DNA of 8,402 nt. Source: Patescibacteria group bacterium (GTDB lineage Bacteria > Patescibacteriota > Gracilibacteria > UBA1369). Below, one piece after another: positions 1-7,200 of this stretch. The DNA lies in NCBI GenBank assembly GCA_018825335.1, contig JAHJEW010000063.1, forward strand, positions 1 through 8,402, given 5' to 3'. The notes under the pieces are model-generated. The model saw only the letters and a list, made by a program, of their open reading frames with translations, ran no database searches and had not been told where the DNA came from. Within the stretch, counting starts at the first letter, position 1; each line of letters begins with the position of its first letter. The translations under genes were made by a program, and so were the position numbers.

Positions 1-2
1 AA

Positions 3-269
3 ATCATCGCAGAAAGGGCGCAGCATAAAAAGCCACGAAATATCGAACTTGCGGAACTGATCAAAACCGAAAAAGACTCTGACCAGAAAGCCCGTCTGCA
101 GGACATGCTTGCCTTGCCGGAGGGCTCCAGGAACATTATTAACGATGATCTGGGGCTTGTGGCCGAGGCCGGATCCATCCTTAAAATAAAATCAAACGAA
201 GAGTTCCTTGCGCAGTGGAGCGCCAAGCCGGAAACCAATAACCCACCTCCAAAGCATGCTACAATTTAG
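3..269 (+). CDS. C-terminal fragment of an unidentified upstream protein (5'-truncated by the window edge)
   Basis: Frame 3 is open from the window edge to a TAG at 267-269 and gives 88 residues starting IIAERAQHKK. There is no start codon in the visible part that makes sense as a gene start, so this is the tail of a longer protein. It begins with a charged helical stretch (about residues 1-37, rich in K, E, D, Q). A short hydrophobic, probably beta segment follows (about 44-63), then an EEFLAQW motif (66-72), and it ends in an unstructured PPPKHATI tail. No membrane segment or signal is visible. The reading frame is supported by sensible amino-acid composition and by a tight 14-base overlap with the next gene (ATG at 256), typical of translational coupling. 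The other two forward frames hit stops within the first 60 bases. I do not recognise the family. The EEFLAQW ending loosely resembles the FxxW modules of the giant protein downstream, which hints at a shared domain, but the similarity is weak. Confidence 0.75.
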   Translation: MIAERAQHKKPRNIELAELIKTEKDSDQKARLQDMLALPEGSRNIINDDLGLVAEAGSILKIKSNEEFLAQWSAKPETNNPPPKHATI

Positions 270-1902
270 CCAGGAATACATAAGGAACTTCATTAAGCCC
301 TTTATTGCAAAGGTGCTCACCGACATGAGTACCTGCGAAGAAAAGCGGGAGCCCATGTATCTGTATAAAATCCTGAACAATATACAGCCGGACGAACGTG
401 ATAGAAGAAACTTTGAAAACAAATACTTTCGCGGAACCCAGCCCGCAAACAGGCCTTTCAGAAAAGAGGAGGAAGCCCCTTTCAGGAAGATGTTTTTGGA
501 TCAGCTGGAGGATCACGTAAAAATGCGCCGCCGCCTTTCGCAGCAGGCAGGCATGCGCGCCGCGCTGTTGCCCGATAAAGAGGCCGGAAGAACTTTCGGA
601 AGCCATCAGGCGCTTACCCTCAACCTTGTGCACCTTTCCTACCAGATGGCGCAAAATTTTGAAAAAGAAATCATTAAAGATAAATTAAAAGACGAGGGCG
701 CTTACAACCTAAGAAACAAAGGCAAACTGGCAAGCGGCGAAATGAAACTGGTCATTGCGCAGGACGGCAGCGGTACCAGAATAATGACGGAAGAAGAGGC
801 CGCCGAAATGGCAAGAACCAATCCGGATGCTGCACTGATGCCGTTTCTTGAGCCGGGCCTATTGGAGAATCTGGAACGTACCGCGTTTGAAAAAGGGCTT
901 GAGAATCCACCGGAGCCGACCACAATATCAGCAAAACCGGTTGCCCTGCTTGAAGATTTTGAAAACGCCAAACTGGCATCCATAAGACAGCTTATTCTGG
1001 CGGCCGGACTGGAAATAACAGTAGAACTAACAATAGATGCCAACGGCATGATAACCGGCACCGTCAGCGACGCCGAAGGGCAGAAACTAAGCCTGACCGT
1101 GGATACCAAAAAACCAAACTACGCCGCGGACAAATTCACATTTAAATTCCTGAACGAAGGGCCAAGCAAGCATCTGGCAAATAGAAAAATAAAACTGAGT
1201 ACGGATGACATGCGCCGCGCCTTTTACGGCGACGAAGGCCGCAAAAAAGCCGCCCAGGTATACGCCGAGCAGGGAGAACGCGGCGAAATGGCAGGTGAAA
1301 AACCGCCACTGCCAATGCCCGCAATCGGAGGGAGAAGGGGAGGCCCCGTGGAAGGGATTCCAATGCCTTTCGTACCTCCATCCGGTGAAAAAGCGGGTAC
1401 AATCGGGTTTCCGTCAACCACGGGAAAAGGTGCGGGAATCCCGGGGCAGCTAAAAGGCCCTTCACAATTTCCTGTGACTCCAATGGAAATTCAGGTATCT
1501 ACAAAACAAACGCCCGGGGAAACGAAAAAATACAAAGTCACGCCGACCATAACCATAGAAAAGGAAAGGCTACCAACTCCCACCGTACCACATACAATTT
1601 CTTGGAAAAAACAAAGAGTCGCCGCCGGAAGAGTGGGTGGGGGACTCCCGGATCTGCAATATAAAACAAGAACAAGAACAGCCATGCGGGCACCAACCCC
1701 CCGCCGAAGAAAACCGAAAATGCCCTGGCCTGCAAAATTCGGTATAGGTGCGGGCGCCGTAACTGGCGGACTGACATTCTGGGGGGCATGGAAAGTAAGC
1801 GCCGCCGCCGCAGTCACGGCAATGCACCCCGCTGCCGGAACCACAATCATTGCAACAGTAAAAATCGTACTCGGTTGCCTTGGGATCCATTATCCTATCT
1901 AA
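256..1902 (+). CDS. Unknown 548-residue protein with Pro/Gly-rich linker and C-terminal membrane hairpin
   Basis: Function is not recognised. From the ATG at 256 the protein reads MLQFSQEYIR. A TTG at 208 would add 16 residues but would lengthen the overlap with the upstream gene to 62 bases, so ATG is preferred; neither has a Shine-Dalgarno motif. Visible layout: a charged, mostly helical region (about 1-250, basic around KMRRRLSQQ at 89-97); a beta-rich stretch (about 252-300, alternating hydrophobics with turns at DANG and DAEG); a short helix (STDDMRRAF, 315-323); a Pro/Gly/Thr-rich linker (about 348-490); a basic cluster RRRKPK (483-488); then a Gly/Ala-rich hydrophobic segment (about 495-522) and a second one (about 526-545), separated by HPAAG, ending at the C-terminus. 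By the positive-inside rule the long N-terminal part should lie in the cytoplasm, anchored by a C-terminal hairpin. No signal peptide is present. It lies 23 bases before a VirB6/TrbL-like gene and is probably co-transcribed with it, so a role at the same membrane complex is a reasonable inference. The coding call is strong; the role is open. Confidence 0.85.
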   Translation: MLQFSQEYIRNFIKPFIAKVLTDMSTCEEKREPMYLYKILNNIQPDERDRRNFENKYFRGTQPANRPFRKEEEAPFRKMFLDQLEDHVKMRRRLSQQAGMRAALLPDKEAGRTFGSHQALTLNLVHLSYQMAQNFEKEIIKDKLKDEGAYNLRNKGKLASGEMKLVIAQDGSGTRIMTEEEAAEMARTNPDAALMPFLEPGLLENLERTAFEKGLENPPEPTTISAKPVALLEDFENAKLASIRQLILAAGLEITVELTIDANGMITGTVSDAEGQKLSLTVDTKKPNYAADKFTFKFLNEGPSKHLANRKIKLSTDDMRRAFYGDEGRKKAAQVYAEQGERGEMAGEKPPLPMPAIGGRRGGPVEGIPMPFVPPSGEKAGTIGFPSTTGKGAGIPGQLKGPSQFPVTPMEIQVSTKQTPGETKKYKVTPTITIEKERLPTPTVPHTISWKKQRVAAGRVGGGLPDLQYKTRTRTAMRAPTPRRRKPKMPWPAKFGIGAGAVTGGLTFWGAWKVSAAAAVTAMHPAAGTTIIATVKIVLGCLGIHYPI

Positions 1903-1925
1903 CAAAAGCCCACTAAAAAACAAAA
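1903..1925 (+). promoter_or_regulatory. A-rich translation-initiation leader without Shine-Dalgarno motif
   Basis: The 23 bases between the TAA ending at 1902 and the ATG at 1926 are A/C-rich (ending in CTAAAAAACAAAA) and contain no GGAGG-like sequence. The gap is too short for its own promoter, and no convincing -10/-35 pair lies in the preceding coding sequence. Translation therefore probably relies on an unstructured A-rich leader or on coupling to the upstream gene. The giant gene at 4234 starts in a similar context (AACAAAAAC then ATG). Confidence 0.5.
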
Positions 1926-4115
1926 ATGAAAAAGATCCTGAAACTAATCAAAAAACATAAAAAAAAGCTGCTCCTGCTGGCACTGCTATCCGCCCTTCTA
2001 ATAATTTTTCTGCCTCACCTTGCATTTGCGCAGGACGCAGCGCCGGCCCCAACAACCAGCAGCACAATAAATGAGATGTATTCAAAACTGGTCAACTTCA
2101 TGATTCTGATAATGGAGCTGCTTCGCAGAATGCTTTTGCCTATATTGCTGCTTATTGGCGGACTTTTAAAAAACGACATTTTATTCAGCGCGGGAATGGA
2201 AGATGTCATGCTGGCTATCTGGGGAAACATTAGGAATATAGTAAATATTCTGTTTGTACTGATTCTGCTAGGAATCGCCTTTTACAACGTACTTGGCGGA
2301 TCCTCGCAGGATTATCATCTAAAAACAATCCTTCCAAAATTTATTATCGCGCTGATTGCGGTCAATTTTTCTTTCGTTGCGGGGAAAGTGGTACTGGACG
2401 GTGTCAATGTCGTGACGACGGCTATATTTGCGTTACCCGGAGCGGTCCAAAGAGACCTCGTGAATCCGGCAACACCGGCAATGCAAAAAAGTTTTTGTGA
2501 GTTTTTTCATGGGAAAGATAAATACGCCACTTCGTTACTGAAGGCGGAAGAAGTAGCATCGGAAAGCACCCCCGTCTGGTGCACGGGAGCAAAAACTTTT
2601 TCTGATAAAGGGAAAGAATTTTTCACCAAATTCGACAGCGCCAATGCAGGTATAGCAATTTCAGTAAATTTACTACAGCTGAATTTACTTGATACGGTTG
2701 AGGTCACCGAGTCTTCGGTCAAAGAACTGGCAATAAACGTCCTCTTCTCAACCATCCTCTTTATTGTTTACGGAGTATCCTTCGTCGCTCTGCTTGTTAT
2801 TCTGCTCGGACGTCTGGTTGTTATATGGATGGGCATGATCCTGTCGCCGCTAATGGCGCTCGCATTCGTACTGCCGGAAAGCCTGATGAGTAAAATGGGA
2901 GGCGAGGGCGACCTGAAAACGAAGTTTGTCCAGAACGTAATAGTTCCCATACCGATTGCGCTGGTGATGAGCATAGGTTTTATAATGATGCAGGCGCTTA
3001 GGGACGTTAAATTCGGTCAAATAACCGGGTCCATGGCAACATCTTCCATGGGGGTCGGACTGCTAACATCCGGACTGGACACTTTGCAGGAGCTTCTTGT
3101 GGCGGTGGGCGTAATAGCATTTATATGGATGGGCGTTTTTGCCGCCGCCAAAGGATCGATTGCCGAAGGAGTTGTTGGAAGAATTAAAGGGGCCGCTGAA
3201 GGTTTTGGAGTATTCCTGGCAAAAGCACCATTCCAATACGCCCCGATCATCCCCGTTGGTGAGGGAGGAGAAAAAGTTTCCCTTGGCGCGGCATATGAGG
3301 CGATGAAACGTTTACCCGGGTCATATGACCAGAAAATGAATGAGGAGGTAGAAAGAATAACGAAAAAATACGGAGGCGGAACATCGGCAATAGAGATTAC
3401 CAATGAATTAAGCAGGGTCACAACTGCAAAAGGAGCTAGGCAGGGAGTTGTTGATATTGTGGCAAGCGGAGTTCCAGGCGATACTGGCTTCCAACGTGGA
3501 TTGGCCGAGAGAATGAAAAGCAGTGCAGAAATTCAACGTGGCATTATGGAAGACCTTAGAAGAGCTGGCGCTGTAAATGTAAAAACAGGAAAAGCATATA
3601 CCCCTGAGGAGTTCAAGACGGAATTGGAAGCTGGAAAAGTCCCTCCTGAAGTTATGAAGAAACTTTCGCAATATTATACAACAAGACAAGGTTTTAAGCC
3701 GACTCCAAGAGGAGAAGCGGCTCCGGGAACCAAACCGCCGCCCGAACCAACTGCCACCGGTGCGGGACGTAGAGGTGGAGGGGGCGTACCGTCAACGCCT
3801 GTTACAAGTGAAGTCGCATTAAGGGATAATGCTAAAAAGGCCGCGGAAAATGCGGTAAAAGAAGCTATTAGTAAAGGAAATGATAGGGAGCGTATCATTC
3901 TGGTGGCAACAGCTGCAGTAGAAAAAACTGGAATTTCTAGTGATGAAGCCCGAACAATAGCGGAAGCGGCAGCAAATGCAGCTCAGGTATCCGCCGCTCC
4001 CGGCGCCGCGCCACCCGCCACACCACCACCCGCGCCACCCGCAGCTCCCCAACCTACAGCACGACCACCACGCGCTCCCCAACCTCCAAAACCCGAAGAT
4101 GATTTTGATATGTAA
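1926..4115 (+). CDS. VirB6/TrbL-like polytopic inner-membrane protein with long soluble C-terminal tail
   Basis: This is a likely membrane channel or scaffold component of a type IV secretion/conjugation-like apparatus. The 729 residues begin with a strongly basic N-region (KKILKLIKKHKKK), a hydrophobic core and an AFA-Q site, giving a probable signal peptide cut after residue 35. Hydrophobic segments follow at about 55-80, 103-121, 136-156, 158-172, 270-294, 296-316, 338-356 and 388-408. Between about 173 and 268 lies a large loop with two cysteines (C191, C219), which could form a disulfide outside the cytoplasm. After residue 410 the protein is soluble: an amphipathic Gly/Ala region, a helical domain (about 455-590), a Pro/Gly linker (about 591-625), an Ala-rich helix (about 628-690) and a tail of Pro/Ala repeats ending acidic (PEDDFDM). 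Signal peptide, multiple helices and a large loop fit VirB6/TrbL proteins, and the WGNIRNI helix (99-105 onward) resembles sequences I know from Parcubacteria. The soluble tail is longer than in classical VirB6. The gene follows its upstream neighbour by 23 bases and is probably in the same operon. Membrane topology is secure; the family assignment is moderate, and a general polytopic membrane protein remains possible. Confidence 0.8.
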   Translation: MKKILKLIKKHKKKLLLLALLSALLIIFLPHLAFAQDAAPAPTTSSTINEMYSKLVNFMILIMELLRRMLLPILLLIGGLLKNDILFSAGMEDVMLAIWGNIRNIVNILFVLILLGIAFYNVLGGSSQDYHLKTILPKFIIALIAVNFSFVAGKVVLDGVNVVTTAIFALPGAVQRDLVNPATPAMQKSFCEFFHGKDKYATSLLKAEEVASESTPVWCTGAKTFSDKGKEFFTKFDSANAGIAISVNLLQLNLLDTVEVTESSVKELAINVLFSTILFIVYGVSFVALLVILLGRLVVIWMGMILSPLMALAFVLPESLMSKMGGEGDLKTKFVQNVIVPIPIALVMSIGFIMMQALRDVKFGQITGSMATSSMGVGLLTSGLDTLQELLVAVGVIAFIWMGVFAAAKGSIAEGVVGRIKGAAEGFGVFLAKAPFQYAPIIPVGEGGEKVSLGAAYEAMKRLPGSYDQKMNEEVERITKKYGGGTSAIEITNELSRVTTAKGARQGVVDIVASGVPGDTGFQRGLAERMKSSAEIQRGIMEDLRRAGAVNVKTGKAYTPEEFKTELEAGKVPPEVMKKLSQYYTTRQGFKPTPRGEAAPGTKPPPEPTATGAGRRGGGGVPSTPVTSEVALRDNAKKAAENAVKEAISKGNDRERIILVATAAVEKTGISSDEARTIAEAAANAAQVSAAPGAAPPATPPPAPPAAPQPTARPPRAPQPPKPEDDFDM

Positions 4116-4139
4116 GTTTCCCATATTTAAACACAAACA

Positions 4140-4167
4140 TTGACAAAAATAAAAAGCATGCTATCAT
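4140..4167 (+). promoter_or_regulatory. Sigma70-type promoter with extended -10, driving the 1330-residue gene
   Basis: A perfect -35 hexamer TTGACA lies at 4140-4145, followed by a 16-base A-rich spacer and a -10 hexamer TATCAT at 4162-4167 (five of six consensus bases). A TG at 4159-4160, one base before the hexamer, forms an extended -10 element. Transcription would start near 4173-4175, leaving a leader of about 60 bases before the ATG at 4234. The site falls in the only sizeable gap between genes, 25 bases after the stop of the membrane protein, which supports a real promoter over a chance match. It implies that the giant gene can be transcribed independently of the upstream genes. Confidence 0.8.
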
Positions 4168-4233
4168 TTACGGTAACAACACGGACACGCGGTAACAAAA
4201 GGCCCGCCTTAAACTTTAACTCATAACAAAAAC
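4168..4233 (+). promoter_or_regulatory. Leader with paired 9-base direct repeats and a short palindrome
   Basis: The transcribed leader of the giant gene contains CGGTAACAA twice (4171-4179 and 4190-4198), 19 bases apart start to start, directly after the -10 element. It also contains a perfect interrupted palindrome AAGGC-CC-GCCTT (4199-4210). Both are short but sit where an operator would act. As RNA the palindrome would make only a weak 4-pair stem, so DNA binding is more plausible than a terminator or riboswitch. The leader ends TCATAACAAAAAC before the ATG, with no Shine-Dalgarno motif. Regulatory function is inference only. Confidence 0.35.
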
Positions 4234-7200
4234 ATGAAGAAAGTTTTTTGGCACAACGCGATTTCCCTAAAAGACTGCATCATGCCGGCGGGCCTTGTCA
4301 TGCCGCAAACAATCATTGCGCCAAAACGAAATGTTTACATTAACACCCCGGCTGGCCCAAATGCGCCGGCCGACCCAAATAACCCTGCCGGACCGGCCAC
4401 ACCGGCCGCAGCAGCTCCAGTCGCGCCCACGACTTCCGCAGCAAACACCAATCAACCCACACCGCCAACTCCGGCCGCCACCCCCGAAAACGCCGCCCCA
4501 CCCGCCCCCGAAGCCACCACCGCCCCCGAAGCCGCGGAGGCCCACGCCGCAGCCGCTCCCGTGCAACCTGCCCCGATAATCGAACTACAATCCCAATTCT
4601 CCCGCATGGCCGAAATCGCAAGCGGATCCGCCGACAGAATAAAACAGCAGGCAAAACGCGAAAAAAAAGAAGAATCCGAAATAAACGGCGCGCTTGAAGC
4701 CGCGAACAAAGAAATGCTTGCGGCCGCCGCTGCCGAAAAAGACAGCAAAAAGCGCACGCGCGAAATCCTTCAAAAACTCATCCAACAAAAAAAAATAACA
4801 CAGGTAGAGGCGCAGGAATTCATGGATTTGGACGCCAGAGACCCGAAATTCGAATCACAGTGGCAGCAGCTCACCCACGAACTAACCACCACCGCCACGC
4901 GCGAAGACCTGCACACAATCAAAGCCGAAGCCTACGCCGCCGTAAAACTACAGGACGACTGTTTCAATAAGATCAAAGCCGTCCATGAAGCCATGGCGGA
5001 GGCGGAAAAACACATTAATCTAAAAGTCAGCCGCGAAAGAACACTCGCGCAGCACAGCCGAGACATCGGTTTCGACATAAAAGTCGGCAAAGAGGTCCGT
5101 TTTAAGACCTACAGAACAATCCTCCTGCCGGACGGAAAAGTAAAAAAAGAACCAATATACAGGCGCGCAATAATCAGAGATGTCTTTTTTGATGATATAG
5201 ACATTGTGGACGCCAAAGGAAAAGAAAAAAAACTGCCCTCGCTCGAACCCACAATTTCACTCCAATACACCGACGAATGGCGCGACGCTGAAGGAAACCA
5301 GAATGGCGGAGTAGAGCAGCTAAGCGCCGCCGCCCTAAAACGCATGGCCGACAATCAGGAAATGTGCGAGATAATTGAAGACCGCCAGGACACCGACGAC
5401 ACAAGCGAAGAACTTGAACAACTAAAGCAAATCCTGGGCCAAGAAATAAAAGAAGGAGACATTTTCGAGTACCTGGACATTGGCACCGACGAATCGGGAA
5501 ATCACAAACACGAAAACAGAAGCGTACAAATCGTAAGCATATACAAAGCCGAGGACCCTTTCTTTAACGAAGAAAACAGTCAGCGCAAAGGCCACAAAGT
5601 AACAATGATCTCCCTTAGCGAACCTGTTGTGGTAGCAACAAACCCTTCCCTCATCCAGAAAAAAGAGCTCACGCTGGGCGAATTCGCCAAGTGGAAAAAA
5701 CGCGTGGAAGCCCAAAAGCCGATAGATCTAAAAGAGCTGCGCACGCAACTGACGCAGGAAAACAAAGACAGAAACAGCAGGTACAAAAGAAAAGCAAAAC
5801 AGTACCCGCCAATCAAGGCCGAAACCGGCGAAGTCCTTTACGCAGACACCGATCCCCAAAAAACTTTCCTTATTCAGGACGTCAACGACGAAACCGGCCA
5901 AATAACGCTGGATAACGGCGGAATCTACACACCGGCCAACTTCCTGGCCTGGGTGAAAAGAAATGAAATCGAAAAAAAAGACGCGGACGCGGAGGCCGAA
6001 AAGAAAACGGCGGGTCTGGAAGATGACAATCCTAACAAGCAGAAAATCCTTCAGGAAGCCAAAGACAAGGTGGAGGAAGAACTGAATAAACGCAGAAATC
6101 CACCGCCAAACCTGCTAAAAGATGACGACAACGTAGTCCAGCCGCCGGGCGGCAGCTACATAAGGCAGCTATGGAACGACACATATTTTATGTCGGGAGG
6201 AAACCTCTATGCCCTGGGCAAGGAAATAATTGATTTCATTAAGAGATGGATGGAGCGCCGCGAAAAAAACACAATCGGCGCGGTGGGTAACGCCATGCTC
6301 ACGCCGATTTGGGGGCAGATGGGTGCGGAATTCAAGGCTCTGCAGCAACAGGCGGAAAACGAACGCGTCCAGAGATTCATGGATTCCTATGAGCAATATG
6401 GATATGGGGACTTGTACGGACAGCTGCAAAAAACATCCAACAGAGACGAATTAAAAGCCCTATTTAAAGCAATGTCCGCGAAAGGCTGGATACGCTGGAA
6501 CGATCCGGTGCTGTGGGCCGCCATGAGCAGGGTGGGTAGAAAAAAGGATGCCTCATATTTCGTAAATACATACGACGAAGAAAAATTCAGGGAAATACTC
6601 GACGCATTCTGGGGCGACGGTTCGTACGCCGATTTCCGATCCCAGAACGACAGCGCGTACAACAGCGAGAAAGGAAAAATCGTGGAATACGCCAAGAAAC
6701 TGGAAAACGACCCCAGTCAAATGGGAGGTGTTAAAGCACGACTTCAGACCATGCTTGCAAAACACATGCGCGGCGAATACGTACCCGCCGAGCAGTACGA
6801 AGGATACATTCACTTTGCCATCCAGTACGGAAAACTTACATTCGCGGATAAAGTGTACTTCATTTTAATGGGCCTGGGCGCCGAGGGGCCGGCTGGCGGG
6901 GACTATCCCGGCAGAACAATTCTGGATTTTGGACGGGTCAGCTCTTTTGGAACGGAGCTATTGGGGAACTACCCGATAATCGATTATTTTGCCGCGCCGG
7001 GAGCGAACCTGATCCAAAGAGACAAAAACGGTGAAATTAAAAAAGATCGTGCAACCGGCGAACCCATGCGCGGGCAGATGTCGCAGAACATCGTTAAATA
7101 CATTATAAATAAATACATAGAAAAAGATGCCAAAACCAGTATCTACAACCTGAAAAACCCCGGACAGTTCAATGCGGGTGATTCACTGATAAACTTTATT

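Noticed and set aside
208..255. TTG at 208 as the start of the 548-residue protein
   Set aside because: It would overlap the upstream gene by 62 bases, and an ATG is available at 256 with a normal short overlap.
1875..1901. Possible promoter before the gene at 1926 (TTGCCT with TATCTA)
   Set aside because: The -35 is poor, the spacer is only 15 bases and it lies in coding sequence; read-through from upstream is the simpler explanation.
3017..3421. 134-codon minus-strand ORF antisense to the membrane protein
   Set aside because: It overlaps a well-supported gene completely and its product is a composition shadow with no independent signals.
4267..4757. Several ORFs on both strands over the Ala/Pro linker region (Gly/Arg-rich or Pro-rich products)
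   Set aside because: They are by-products of the C-rich, stop-poor DNA that encodes the linker; their repetitive composition reflects the frame shift of that sequence.
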